NCBI GenBank assembly: GCA_014237855.1
Contig: JABACD010000023.1
Location: 1-52,874, forward strand
Origin: Planctomycetota bacterium
GTDB taxonomy: Bacteria; Planctomycetota; UBA1135; GCA-002686595
Direction: 5' to 3'
Length of the DNA stretch: 52,874 bases
A model generated the notes under the pieces. That model was not told the DNA's origin and searched no databases. It saw only the letters and a program-made list of their open reading frames with translations. Position numbers and translations under genes: made by a program. Each line of letters opens with the position of its first letter. The first letter of the stretch is position 1. Of this stretch, positions 35,430-47,376 are shown piece after piece.

Positions 35430-37394
35430 ATGATCTGTCTTCGACCTCTACAATTGCTCCTCATTGGGGGGCTGGTCACCAACCTGGCGCCTCGAGTTCA
35501 ATCCCTGTCGTCTTCAGCTGTTCACCCCAATGAGGGTCGAGTGTCAGCGCTCATTCTCACGGGCGAGAATCGAACCGACTGGAGATGGACGAGCACGAAT
35601 CTGCGCGAGTTGCTGGAGAGCAGCGGCCGCTTCGATGTGGAGGTCTCCGTGGTGCCGGAGGCTGCTCTTGTTGACAGGGAGTACCGGGACCGTTTTGACC
35701 TGTTCCTGGTGGACTACTCTGGAATCCGTTGGGGAGAGGCCGCGGAGGCCAACTTCCTGGAGGCCATCAAGAGCGGGACCGGTGTGGTCTGTCTCTCGGA
35801 TGCGGTGGCAGCTTTTGAGGGCTGGAGCGAGTACGAGAATCTCGTGGGCTTCCGCCTCGGGGACTATGCCTACAGGTCGAATTTTCAGGAAGTGAAGTTC
35901 AGCCCAACTGGGGTGGAGCACCCGATTCTTGCTGACTTCGGAGGGCTTGGGATTCACCAGGATCAGCTCGCCGAGGGCCTCGAGCAAGTCGAGAGCGAGT
36001 CCCTGGAATTGCTGGCCACGGTATCTCCTGCCGATGGCAGCGCAGAACCTCAGGCTGCTCTCCTGGCAGGTACCTATGGCAAGGGTCGGGTGGTCTCCTC
36101 TCCCCTCGGAAACGTCTCTCCTCAGCGCCGCGAGACCTGGGCATCGCATCGGAATCCAGAGGCAGAGAAGTTGTTCCTGCGTGCCTGCGAGTGGGCAGCC
36201 ACGGGGAAGGTGAGCCTCCTCGAGCGCATGGCCCACAACACGCTGACCCCAGCCGATCTTGCGGACGGCTGGACCTTGCTCTTTGATGGAGTCGACGCGG
36301 GAAGCTGGCGGACGGTGGAGGGCCTCGGCCTCTCGACCGATAGCTGGAACGTGGAGGGCGGAGCCCTGCGCGTCTCGACCGGAGACGGCAATGGAGACTG
36401 GCTCAGCGGTGATGAGTACCGGGAGTTCGAGCTGGAGCTGGACTGGATGGTGGAAGGGGGCTCATCGACCAGGCTTGGAATTCGTCGGGGCGAACTGGAT
36501 ACGGACCATGCATTGAGTCTGAACAGCGAGGACACGGGCTCCAGCCGGATCTTGCGCCCTGCCGGGGAGTTCAACCATGCCCGGGTTGTAGCTACTTATG
36601 ACCGGGTGGAGCACTGGCTCAATGGCGTCAAGATCAAGACTCTCTACACGGACCCAGCAAGCTGGGCGCGGAGGATCGGCGGCGATGGGGCCTTGCAGGA
36701 TGAAGAGCTCTCTGGACTCCCTCTGGCACGCATCATGCTTGACGGAGCTGGTGAGGCGATTTGGCTACGGAACATCAAGATCCGTCACCTCCCCATGGTT
36801 CAGGAGGTCGAGGTTGAGCCGGTCCCTATCTCACTCTTCAACGGACAGGATCTCACTGGTTGGACCTGGAATCCCGAGACCCCCAGCCGCAGTGCTCCGG
36901 TGCCCTTCATGGTTGGTGGCGAGGGGCAGCTGGTTGGTGCAGGTCTGCCGCTGGGAGAGTTGCGCAGCAAGGATGAGTTCCAGGACTATGTGCTCTCCCT
37001 GGACTGGCGCTTCAATCCCGTCAACAAGCTCACGGGTGCAGGTGGGATCCTCGTCCGTGGGGTAGGTAGCAGCGTCCAATTCCCAGACGGGGTAGAGATC
37101 AAGCTGGACCACCGTCAGGCTGGCAGCCTCTTTCGGCTTGGAGAGATGAAGCTGCGGGCTGATCGGCGTCGTACCGATGGTGAGTTCACGCGACCGATTC
37201 AGGATACCGAGGCCCGGTCTGGAGAGTGGAATCACCTCGAGATCAGGCTCGATGGTGAGGAGCTGCTGGTTAGCCTCAATGGCCAGGTCGTGAACAGCGC
37301 GAGCGGACTGACAGAGCGGAGGGGGGCAATCGGGATCTTCACACGAAGGGTCGAGCTTCAGTACCGCAACCTGACCCTGACTCCCTTGAACTGA
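35430..37394 (+). CDS. ThuA-like domain fused to two DUF1080 (3-keto-disaccharide hydrolase-type) domains
   Basis: 654 residues with a signal peptide (CLRPLQLLLIGGLVTNLAP). Residues ~38-270 form a ThuA-like (glutamine amidotransferase-type) fold: SALILTGENRTDWRWTS, FDLFLVDYSGIRW and GKGRVVSSPLGN. Two DUF1080 jelly-roll domains follow, opening with WTLLFDGVDAGSWRTV and ISLFNGQDLTGWTW, each with the EFELELDW- or YVLSLDWRF-type strand and a WNHLEI-like end. The combination is typical of Planctomycetota and Verrucomicrobiota. DUF1080 enzymes have been linked to 3-keto-glycoside hydrolysis and ThuA to 3-keto-sugar metabolism, so outer-compartment 3-keto-sugar degradation is a fair inference. Confidence 0.85.
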   Translation: MICLRPLQLLLIGGLVTNLAPRVQSLSSSAVHPNEGRVSALILTGENRTDWRWTSTNLRELLESSGRFDVEVSVVPEAALVDREYRDRFDLFLVDYSGIRWGEAAEANFLEAIKSGTGVVCLSDAVAAFEGWSEYENLVGFRLGDYAYRSNFQEVKFSPTGVEHPILADFGGLGIHQDQLAEGLEQVESESLELLATVSPADGSAEPQAALLAGTYGKGRVVSSPLGNVSPQRRETWASHRNPEAEKLFLRACEWAATGKVSLLERMAHNTLTPADLADGWTLLFDGVDAGSWRTVEGLGLSTDSWNVEGGALRVSTGDGNGDWLSGDEYREFELELDWMVEGGSSTRLGIRRGELDTDHALSLNSEDTGSSRILRPAGEFNHARVVATYDRVEHWLNGVKIKTLYTDPASWARRIGGDGALQDEELSGLPLARIMLDGAGEAIWLRNIKIRHLPMVQEVEVEPVPISLFNGQDLTGWTWNPETPSRSAPVPFMVGGEGQLVGAGLPLGELRSKDEFQDYVLSLDWRFNPVNKLTGAGGILVRGVGSSVQFPDGVEIKLDHRQAGSLFRLGEMKLRADRRRTDGEFTRPIQDTEARSGEWNHLEIRLDGEELLVSLNGQVVNSASGLTERRGAIGIFTRRVELQYRNLTLTPLN

Positions 37395-37517
37395 CCGATC
37401 CTGGACGATACATCCGGACTGACCGTTGCTGGAAGACGGTTCCTCGCACGACGGCCAGGACTTCGGTAGTGTCTCTTCGTTCCCATCACATAAGAACTCG
37501 TTCAATCCTGACTGGAA

Positions 37518-37934
37518 ATGAGTAGTAAACAACTCTCAGGCAGCTGCCTCTGTCGCACCGTCAGCTACCGGATCAACGGCCCGATCAAGACCTTCCAGTA
37601 CTGCCACTGCTCTCGCTGCCGGAAGTTCACGGGAAGTGCCCATGCCGCCAATCTATTCGTTGCTACCGAAGACCTGGATTGGGTCTCGGGAGAGGACTCA
37701 GTTGGAAACTACGTGCTCGACGCAGAGCCGGGGTTTGCGACGGCCTTCTGCAAGAGCTGCGGGAGCTCACTTCCGAGCCCGTCCGCGACAGGCAGATTCT
37801 GGGTTGTACCGGCTGGTGCGCTGGATGAGGACCCCGGTGTGCGGCCTACACGGAGCATCTTCTGGGCCAGTCGTGCACCCTGGTTCACAGAGGTCGGCTC
37901 ACTGCCTTTTCACGAGGATTGGCCCCCTCGCTGA
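37518..37934 (+). CDS. GFA/CENP-V family zinc-binding protein
   Basis: The 138-residue protein carries the zinc-ligand pattern of the glutathione-dependent formaldehyde-activating family: GSCLCRTVSY near the start, CHCSRCRKFTGSAHAAN, then FCKSCGSSLP and a Pro-rich end. Most members are not proven formaldehyde enzymes, so only the fold is assigned. It ends 14 bases before the stop of the convergent amidohydrolase gene. Confidence 0.87.
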   Translation: MSSKQLSGSCLCRTVSYRINGPIKTFQYCHCSRCRKFTGSAHAANLFVATEDLDWVSGEDSVGNYVLDAEPGFATAFCKSCGSSLPSPSATGRFWVVPAGALDEDPGVRPTRSIFWASRAPWFTEVGSLPFHEDWPPR

Positions 37935-37948
37935 AGCTCGGTGTCGGG

Positions 37949-39307
37949 CTACCAGGCGCTGGACTGGTCGTCGTCGATCGGGCCAATCGTGTTCCTCGCA
38001 GACTCAAGTAGCTCAGACGCCTGGTGCACGATGCCAGACTTCACCACCAGGCGAACTTCACGCGTGGCGAGGATGTCCTTGAGGGGATTGCCTCGTACCA
38101 CGACGAGGTCAGCGAGCTTTCCGGCCTCGATCGAGCCCAGCAGGTCACCTTTGCCTAGAGCTCGTGCGCCGTTGATCGTTGCTGCTCTCAGCGCGGCATG
38201 CTCGGGAAGGCCTGCCAGTACCATGCAGTGCAGCTCTCGGTGAAAGCCGAAGCCCGCGAGATAGTCACCCCAGCTGGGATGGTCGGTCCCGATCGTGATC
38301 AGGTGCCCGCCGCCTGCTCGATAGAAGGCCAGGAGATGCTCACGCTTCTTCCAGTAGATCTTCTCAAAGAGCTCCCTGGATGGCCGGGGAGGTCGATCAG
38401 CGAGGAGCTCACGCACATAGGGCGTGAAGAAGCTGCGTTCGTCCTGCCAGGTGGTGAACACGACGGGGTCCCGTAGGCCGAAGTAGCCATAAGCGGACAT
38501 CGTGGCGTCGAAGTAGACCCCGTGTTCGATGAACAGATTGCAGATCCTGGCAAAAGCCGGATCCTTCACCTTCACTTCCAGCAGTGAGTCATAGGCAGAG
38601 CGGGTGTTCGGAAGCTGGTCGCCTCCCAGGAAATGCTCGATCCTGTCTATTCCCATCAGGATCGCATCGCGGGGATTGACGGAGTTCCGATACCCAGAGT
38701 CGAGGTGTCCGGTCACCCGTAGGCCATGATGATGTGCGCGCTCGATGAGGACCTGTAGGTGTGCGGGGCTGATATTCTTGGCCTTGATTCCGGTCACGCC
38801 CTCTGCAGCGAGCGCATCTACCTCGGCCCTCAGGTCGGCGTCGCTCATGTTTCGATCCCAGCCCTTGCGCCATCGGCCAAAGTAAGGGCCAGAGCGGAAC
38901 AGGCGGGGGCCGACCTGCTGGCCGCTGGCAAGGCGCAGCTCGAGCTCGCGCATGCGCTGTGGATCCACTTCACCGGCAGCGAAGACACTGGTCACGCCGT
39001 TCGCGAGATAGACAAGCGGAACGCCGTGAGTCTCGTCTCTGCGCCCACGGCCGAAGATGTCGATACCGTGGTGCCCATGGAGGTCGATGAGTCCTGGTAA
39101 GAGTGTCTCGTCTCGCTCGAGTCTCAGCACATTTGCGTCTGCCGGCGGTGCTACATCAACGGCAAGGATTCGGCCAGCGCGAATCTGCACGCCCTTGTTT
39201 GGCCGGGCCTTCTCCGAGGTTCCATCGAAGACTCTTCCTCCAGCAATCCAGGTGTCGGAATCCTGGGCAAGAGTGGTGATTGCAAGGAGCAGGGCGACGA
39301 TCATCAT
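37949..39307 (-). CDS. Exported amidohydrolase (imidazolonepropionase-like)
   Basis: 452 residues with a signal peptide (MMIVALLLAITTLAQ). Metal-site motifs of the amidohydrolase superfamily are present: DLHGHHG after LLPGLI, a Lys in GIKAKN, His in VTGHLDSG and IEHFLGG, and Asp in TIGTDHPSWGD. The C-terminal part IEAGKLADLVVVRGNPLKD is the usual end of the composite beta domain. Substrates in this group are cyclic amides, imides or dipeptides; the actual one cannot be read from sequence. It is probably periplasmic. Confidence 0.87.
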   Translation of the reverse strand: MMIVALLLAITTLAQDSDTWIAGGRVFDGTSEKARPNKGVQIRAGRILAVDVAPPADANVLRLERDETLLPGLIDLHGHHGIDIFGRGRRDETHGVPLVYLANGVTSVFAAGEVDPQRMRELELRLASGQQVGPRLFRSGPYFGRWRKGWDRNMSDADLRAEVDALAAEGVTGIKAKNISPAHLQVLIERAHHHGLRVTGHLDSGYRNSVNPRDAILMGIDRIEHFLGGDQLPNTRSAYDSLLEVKVKDPAFARICNLFIEHGVYFDATMSAYGYFGLRDPVVFTTWQDERSFFTPYVRELLADRPPRPSRELFEKIYWKKREHLLAFYRAGGGHLITIGTDHPSWGDYLAGFGFHRELHCMVLAGLPEHAALRAATINGARALGKGDLLGSIEAGKLADLVVVRGNPLKDILATREVRLVVKSGIVHQASELLESARNTIGPIDDDQSSAW

Positions 39308-41886
<2,579 letters not shown>

Positions 41887-41889
41887 CGG

Positions 41890-41926
41890 CCGGAGCCCTG
41901 AGTCGAGTGCACGGAAGGTGCTCCGG
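41890..41926 (+). terminator. Hairpin after isocitrate dehydrogenase
   Basis: CCGGAGC (41890-41896) pairs with GCTCCGG (41920-41926) four bases after the stop. The loop is long (23 bases) and no T-tract follows. Confidence 0.35.
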
Positions 41927-42053
41927 GCATGGTCTCCAGTCAGGCTGGTGGGGCTCTCAGGGTATGGCTCTGGGGGGCTTGGAACTGTTAGAGTTCCTGG
42001 TCCGGGTAGCTCGGCTGGAGTTCGAGTTGCTTCACTCCAGACTTCCCAACTCA

Positions 42054-42467
42054 ATGAGACTGTTCGACCTAGCCCCTCTCTGCCTGCTGGCTCTTCCATT
42101 GATGAGCTGCGCCTCCAGCGAGAAGACCGAGAACGTCACGATCATCGATGTGGAGGACTCGGCAGAGCCCTGTCTGCCCGAAGTGCGCTACTACGTGATT
42201 GCGGACACATGACCTTTCTGCTTGAAGGTAGTAGCCGCCGTGGGCGAGCTCGAATCGAAGTACGAAGAGGAGGCCACCTTCACGATAGTGCCGCCGGAGG
42301 AAACCCTTCAGGCGGGAGATCAGATCGCGCAGTTTGGCTTCGAGGCGATGAAGCACGGCCTGGTGATCCTGAGTCCGGATGGTGAGGCACTGGTGATGAT
42401 GCCGGGGCATCAATTCGGCCGAGAGGAGATCGAGTCCAGCCTGAACAAGGTGCTCACCGCACCCTAG
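42054..42467 (+). CDS. Thioredoxin-like lipoprotein with U-P-F-C motif, predicted selenoprotein
   Basis: ATG 42054 opens a lipoprotein signal (MRLFDLAPLCLLALPLMSC, lipobox LMSC, modified C19). The frame runs to 42467 with one TGA at 42210-42212. Read as Sec, the 137-residue protein has the thioredoxin-type active site U53-P-F-C56 between a strand (VRYYVIAD) and a helix (LKVVAAVGELESKYEEE), followed by strands TFTIVPP and HGLVILSPDG and a last helix. The cis-Pro of classical thioredoxins seems absent. It should be a membrane-anchored reductase or peroxidase-like protein outside the inner membrane. A SECIS-like hairpin follows the TGA. Without recoding it splits into a 52-residue stub and a fragment starting near 42222. 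No clear ribosome site is visible. Confidence 0.87.
42233..42250 (+). promoter_or_regulatory. Predicted bacterial SECIS hairpin of the thioredoxin-like lipoprotein
   Basis: AGC (42233-42235) pairs with GCT (42248-42250) and CGCC (42236-42239) with GGCG (42243-42246). One A is bulged (42247) and the loop is GTG (42240-42242). The loop starts 27 nt after TGA 42210, begins with G and contains GU. Confidence 0.7.
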
Positions 42468-42601
42468 GCGACGACTTCAGCTCGGATGGCCTCGACGGCT
42501 TTCTCATCTGAGATCCGTCCAAGGTCCTGGACTGATCCAGTACATCTCATTGGAGCTCAGCCGGGCGACCCGAGCTAACCAGGATCTCCAGCGCCAAGAT
42601 C

Positions 42602-43882
42602 ATGTCAATCTTCTCCTTCCTCCTCCTGCTTGTAGGCATCCTGATCTTGGCCTTGATCGGAGCTCTCGTCGTCGCACTCATTGCGAGGACTTCGAGCAGG
42701 GAAGGCCCGGGCGACTCACCCAACAGCCGGATCGACAGGTTGAAGGCGCGCGAGTTCAGCGAGCGAGAAGTAGGGATTCGGGCTGCAGCCGAGCTTGGGA
42801 CTCCGGAAGCTCGTCGGAGCCTCCTTGATCACCTGGCCGGGATCGATGCTTCTGAGGGAGAGGGTGAGCTCCTCCTGGTCTTTCAGTCCCTGCTGAGTGG
42901 CTGGGGCGTGGAGCACATGGTTGCGCACTGGACCGATCTACCCGACCGAGCCCGGATGGACTTTCTGGTCCTCGCTGAAGGATCCTCGCAGTTCACCCGC
43001 GAGAGCCTGTTGGCGCTCTCCAGGCGTGGAATGGAAGACGAGCAGCAGGCAGTCTCGCGCCGAGCATGGCGGACCTATGGATACACGGTCACTTCAGCTT
43101 TCGAGCGGGATGGAGAGCAGTTTGACTTCGCCGAATGGCTCTCGCAGACGGAGGCCGATCCCAATTCAGACATCCAGGGGCTGCGCCGAAGCCTGCAACA
43201 AAAACGTATGGCAGAGACCCAGAATCACAGCCTGGAGTCCCTCACGGCGAGGTACAGGGTTGAGGTCTTCAAGGTTGCCAGGGGGACCTCGATCATGCTC
43301 AACGCCGAAGATGGGCATGAGCTGACCCTTGCAGACGGCACAGTGCTAAGGCTCCCAGCTGGCGCGTACCCGGGGATGATTGGGGGGAGTTTTGACAACG
43401 CGCATGACGCGGTCCAGGAAGGCTGGAAGTTCGAGCTCGATCTGGAAGACGTCGAGGGGAGCAGTGTTCGAATCGAGTCCACCTGGTCAACGGACTCATT
43501 CTTCGGAGAGATTCTCGATGCCCGCCATGACCAGCACCGCTGCTGGTTTGATGAGGCCCCCGAGGAGCTTGTGCGCGCATTCTCCGTGCAGCCGTTCGCC
43601 GGCCCTGTCGTGGCTTATGGTGACACCTGGGACATGTATGAGCCCAGGATTGATGGTGAGGCTGTGGTGCCCGAAAAGTGTCAGGTACTCTCAGCGCTCA
43701 TTGCTGTGGTCCCTCATGAAGGTGGACCAGGCTCACAGCTGGCTCTCTTGCTCTACGAGTTCGAAGACGCAGCCAATGACGGTGACGAGGTGCGACCCTT
43801 TGTCACGACAATCGACCTCTCCCATTGGGTGCTCGAGGAAGGCGAGGACGCGATCGACTGCCTGACGGCTCGGATTCTCTAG
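42602..43882 (+). CDS. Membrane-anchored protein of unknown function
   Basis: 426 residues. One strong N-terminal membrane helix (FSFLLLLVGILILALIGALVVALIA) is followed by a soluble region, helical at first (~45-220, including GIRAAAELGTPEARRSLLDH, which resembles a HEAT-like helix pair), then mostly beta (~225-426). I know no family for the second half. The stop codon shares the palindrome CTAG (43879-43882) with the stop of the convergent gene, so the two genes overlap by four bases. Confidence 0.75.
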   Translation: MSIFSFLLLLVGILILALIGALVVALIARTSSREGPGDSPNSRIDRLKAREFSEREVGIRAAAELGTPEARRSLLDHLAGIDASEGEGELLLVFQSLLSGWGVEHMVAHWTDLPDRARMDFLVLAEGSSQFTRESLLALSRRGMEDEQQAVSRRAWRTYGYTVTSAFERDGEQFDFAEWLSQTEADPNSDIQGLRRSLQQKRMAETQNHSLESLTARYRVEVFKVARGTSIMLNAEDGHELTLADGTVLRLPAGAYPGMIGGSFDNAHDAVQEGWKFELDLEDVEGSSVRIESTWSTDSFFGEILDARHDQHRCWFDEAPEELVRAFSVQPFAGPVVAYGDTWDMYEPRIDGEAVVPEKCQVLSALIAVVPHEGGPGSQLALLLYEFEDAANDGDEVRPFVTTIDLSHWVLEEGEDAIDCLTARIL

Positions 43883-44631
43883 GGAGCTTCGCCCGGCGCA
43901 AGCTCGAAGCGCCGATCCAGCTCGGCCAACAGGCCTCGCAAGCGTAGCTCCGATAGTGCCTGATCGATGCGCTGTAGCCACTCCTCACCATCTGGGCGGA
44001 CGGCTACCACGTAGTGCTCTTCTGCCAGAGGAGAGTTGAGCATGAGCAAGCTCTCCGGTTGTTCCCGTACGAGATCTCGAGCGTCAGGGCCATCCATGAT
44101 GAGAGCATCCACTTCGCCCGAGAGGAGTCGCTCCAGACTGGAGTCGCCCTTTGAGCTGGTGGGGGCAGGCAGCGCCCGGGGCAGTTCCCTCTCAAGCGCT
44201 TGCTCGGAAGTTGTCCCAGCACCAGCACTGACGAGCCGTCCCTCGAGATCCCCGAGGGTCTTGGGTTCGAGCTCTCCTCGCCTGACAACGGCTCGTAGAT
44301 CTGTCATGTAGTAGGGAGTTGAGAGCAGTACACGCTCAGCCCGCTCCGGCGTCGCGCCAAGCGTGGCAATCACGGCGTCGGCCTTGCCAAGCTCGAGCGC
44401 AGGCAGTAACTCCGAGAACTCCATGCGTTTCCACTCCAGGGTAACGTCCATCTCCGACGCGAGTTCCTGAGCCATTTCGACATCTCGCCCTTGGGCCACT
44501 CCGGACTCGTCGAGCCAGGCGAACGGTGGGTTGTCGAGGTCGGAGGCGACGACCCAGATGGCGTTGGAGTCGGTTACGGGGCTGCTGCAGCCCTGGAGGA
44601 CGATGATGGGAAGTAGCCAGAGTGATTTCAT
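43879..44631 (-). CDS. Solute-binding lipoprotein (amino-acid ABC type, SBP_bac_3)
   Basis: I choose the ATG at 44631, which gives a lipoprotein signal (MKSLWLLPIIVLQGC, lipobox VLQGC) and 250 residues; the frame is open to 44736. The mature protein has family-3 features: IWVVASDLDNPPFAWLDESG, QGRDVEMAQELASEM, a GKADAVIATLGATPERAERV segment and YYMTDLRAVVRR. These proteins capture polar amino acids or related ligands. No permease or ATPase gene adjoins it, so it may serve a distant transporter or act as a sensor-type binding protein. Confidence 0.85.
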   Translation of the reverse strand: MKSLWLLPIIVLQGCSSPVTDSNAIWVVASDLDNPPFAWLDESGVAQGRDVEMAQELASEMDVTLEWKRMEFSELLPALELGKADAVIATLGATPERAERVLLSTPYYMTDLRAVVRRGELEPKTLGDLEGRLVSAGAGTTSEQALERELPRALPAPTSSKGDSSLERLLSGEVDALIMDGPDARDLVREQPESLLMLNSPLAEEHYVVAVRPDGEEWLQRIDQALSELRLRGLLAELDRRFELAPGEAP

Positions 44632-44859
44632 GGCGCGGATTCTAGCAGCCCATTGCAGAGACCCGCATCTTGTGATGAGTGCCAGGCCGGCGAGTGGATA
44701 CGGAGATCGAATCAGGTTCCCGGTTCCCGGGTTCACGTCACGGGCCGGGGCTTGGCCTGGTTGTCAGTGAACAAGGAGCTGTCGGCTCCTCCAGGCACCA
44801 GGGCAGCAGTTCCAGGCTGGAGGAGCCTGGCCAGCTCACAGAACATCGAGAGCTCTGCT

Positions 44860-44865
44860 ATAATT
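44860..44865 (+). promoter_or_regulatory. Possible -10 element of the hydrolase operon
   Basis: A perfect TATAAT lies 54 bases before the ATG at 44920. The hexamer 17 bases upstream (TCACAG) is a poor -35, so a weak or extended-type promoter is assumed. Confidence 0.4.
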
Positions 44866-44919
44866 CGAACTTCGATCTCAGGGGCGGTTTTTCGCAACTA
44901 TCTCTACTTCACCAGAACG

Positions 44920-47376
44920 ATGCGCAATCGTCTCGTGCGCCTTGTGGCGCTGCTATTTCTTACCGCCTCGATAGCCAGGATTGGTGCTGCTCAGGTCGGG
45001 GAGCCCTTTTGCATGGGAGACTCCTGTCCTTGCGGAAATGACGACCCTACGGCTGGCTGCGGCAACGATGGACTCGACGGGGACCCCTTGACGGGGGCAC
45101 GATTGTCCAGAAGCGCCGGCACCACGAACATCTTTGCAGATGACCTCGTGTTGACCCTCGAAGGGGCCACTCCCAACCGCTTTGGCATGATCTTGATCGG
45201 GGCTCAGGCCGTCCAGAATCCTCTCGGCGACGGGTGGTTGTGTATTGCACTGGGATCGGCGGGCATTCAGCGATCGGCACCCCAGCAGACCGGTGAGTCC
45301 GGCAGCTTCTCGCAGACGAGGTTTGTCGCCTATGCTGAGGGATTGGCGACCGTGCCCATTGGTACGGGCACCCAGCTCCTCTTCCAGGGCTACTACCGGG
45401 ATGGTGGAGGCCCCTGTGGTTCCGGCTTCAACCTATCGAATGCCCTTCCGGTGACCTTCACGGCGGGACCGGTCGAGACCGAGCTGGCCGGGCGTGCCCT
45501 GGGGCTCTACCCGTATTTCGACTTCGTCGACGTCTTCAATCAGATGGCGCCCATCGAGGCCACCATCGACCCGACCCTCTTCCCAGGAATCCAGAGTCTC
45601 AGCGGACAGGCTTTTGTCGTCGAGTCGCGATCCCGGATCGAGTGGGACAACGACAGCTCCCTGATTGATGCACGAGGAGCATCGACGCCGGTGACATTTT
45701 CTGGGGGTGATGTCAGTGGAAATGTGTTCGAGCTAGACGCGGGTACTCTGGCGACCCCCACCGATTCCAGAGTCTCGGCAGGCTATGACGTTGTGATCGA
45801 CTTCGACGGGGATGGACTGCTGTCGGATGGAGACTTCATCGACGGCCGAGGTGATGAGGACGGGCTGACGGTCTTTCGGGACCCGACGGCGCCCGGCCCC
45901 TATGCGACAGTCGAGGCTACCCACGATCATGGCGGCAACTTTGAGCGTCAGCGCATCTACTATCCGGCCAACATTGCCGAGCTAGGAGAGCTACCCTTGA
46001 TAGTGGTCAGCCACGGCAACGGCCACAACTTCACCTGGTACGACCACATCGGCGAGCACATGGCGTCCTGGGGCTACATCGTGATGAGCCACCAGAACAA
46101 CACGGGCCCCGGGCCAAACGCCGCATCGAACACGACACTGAAGAACACGGACCTGTTCCTCGGGGGCCTTGACGAGATCGAAGGTGGAGCGCTCTTTGGG
46201 CACGTCGACGGGCACCGCATCGTCTTGATGGGGCATAGCCGAGGCGGAGAGGGGGCGGCGATTGCCTACCACAAGCTCTTTGTTGGTACCTACGTGGGAG
46301 AGAACTATGGGCACGAGGATATCCGGCTGGTTTCCTCCATCGCTCCGACGGTCTTCACCTTCTTCGTCAATCCGCACGAGGTCCCCTTTCAGCTCTGGAC
46401 TGGCAGCGCGGACGGCGATGTCACGGGTGCTCCAGGGGACACTGGTGCGCAGACCTACCATCTCCTGACCCGTGCCGAGGGGCAGCGTCACAGCGTGACC
46501 TATCACGGAGTCGGTCACGGCGCCTTCCACAATGGTAACGGCGGACTCGTCGCTGCTGGGCCCTGCCAGGTCGCTCGAAATGGCACGCACGCACTGATGA
46601 GAGGGCTGATGCTGCCAACCGTTCGCCATATCGTGGACGGGGAAGAGGCGGCGGAAGAGTTCCTCTGGAGGCCGATTCAGAGCTTGAAGACGATCGGCTG
46701 GCCGGCCTCGGAGTGTGTGGATGTCAGCTACGAGTACTGGAACGCGCCATCAGCAGATGCCTTCGTGATCGATGACTTTCAGGCCAACCCTGAGCTGAGG
46801 CTCTCTAGCTCGGGCGGTCAGGTCACGATCGAGGTCGACGCGCTCGTCGAGGGAATCCTCCAGGACAGCAACGGCCAGCTCCAGCACGATCCGTCGGATG
46901 GAATGAATGGGATGACGCGCTGCTCATCGATCGATGATGCTAGAGGCATCGCGTTCGAATTCTCTGGACCGGCGAGCCTCGAGTTCGAGGTGGTGCCCGA
47001 GGCGCGTAATCTCACGCAGTACACCTACCTCTCGTTCCGAGCATGCCAGGGCACACGGCATCCACTCACGACTGCAGAACTGGCGGATCTGACCTTCCTG
47101 GTCACCTTGCGCGATGGCCACGGTCGCAGTAGCAAGATTCGAATTGAATCAACTGGAAGCGGCATTATTGAGCCGTATCAGCGGGGGACTCTGGGGGCCG
47201 GGCTGGGTTGGGCCAACGAGTTTGAGACCACTCGCCTGCGCCTTACGGACTTCGTCTCTGGTCTGCCAGGCCTTGATCTGACCGATGTGGTGGCAATTAG
47301 CTTCGACTTCGGGCGCCCCGGCCAGTCTCAGGTGGGGCGATTGGGAATGGACGACATCGAACTGATCCAGAAATGA
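44920..47376 (+). CDS. Secreted alpha/beta hydrolase with N-terminal Cys-rich module
   Basis: Start ATG 44920 gives a signal peptide (RLVRLVALLFLTASIARIGA) and 818 residues. Residues ~30-175 carry the Cys-rich module that is C-terminal in two other proteins here (CPCGNDDPTAGCGN, DDLVLTL, YRDGGGPCGSGFNLSNA). An Asp-rich linker leads to an alpha/beta hydrolase: LPLIVVSHGNGHNF as oxyanion strand, nucleophile S440 in LMGHSRGGEG, and His in TYHGVGHGAFHN. The C-terminal ~180 residues look like a beta-sandwich (ITLRDG- and FDFGRP-like strands), perhaps for carbohydrate binding. An esterase, lipase or PET-hydrolase-like activity outside the cell is plausible; the substrate is unknown. The next gene overlaps its stop (ATGA). 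Confidence 0.83.
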   Translation: MRNRLVRLVALLFLTASIARIGAAQVGEPFCMGDSCPCGNDDPTAGCGNDGLDGDPLTGARLSRSAGTTNIFADDLVLTLEGATPNRFGMILIGAQAVQNPLGDGWLCIALGSAGIQRSAPQQTGESGSFSQTRFVAYAEGLATVPIGTGTQLLFQGYYRDGGGPCGSGFNLSNALPVTFTAGPVETELAGRALGLYPYFDFVDVFNQMAPIEATIDPTLFPGIQSLSGQAFVVESRSRIEWDNDSSLIDARGASTPVTFSGGDVSGNVFELDAGTLATPTDSRVSAGYDVVIDFDGDGLLSDGDFIDGRGDEDGLTVFRDPTAPGPYATVEATHDHGGNFERQRIYYPANIAELGELPLIVVSHGNGHNFTWYDHIGEHMASWGYIVMSHQNNTGPGPNAASNTTLKNTDLFLGGLDEIEGGALFGHVDGHRIVLMGHSRGGEGAAIAYHKLFVGTYVGENYGHEDIRLVSSIAPTVFTFFVNPHEVPFQLWTGSADGDVTGAPGDTGAQTYHLLTRAEGQRHSVTYHGVGHGAFHNGNGGLVAAGPCQVARNGTHALMRGLMLPTVRHIVDGEEAAEEFLWRPIQSLKTIGWPASECVDVSYEYWNAPSADAFVIDDFQANPELRLSSSGGQVTIEVDALVEGILQDSNGQLQHDPSDGMNGMTRCSSIDDARGIAFEFSGPASLEFEVVPEARNLTQYTYLSFRACQGTRHPLTTAELADLTFLVTLRDGHGRSSKIRIESTGSGIIEPYQRGTLGAGLGWANEFETTRLRLTDFVSGLPGLDLTDVVAISFDFGRPGQSQVGRLGMDDIELIQK

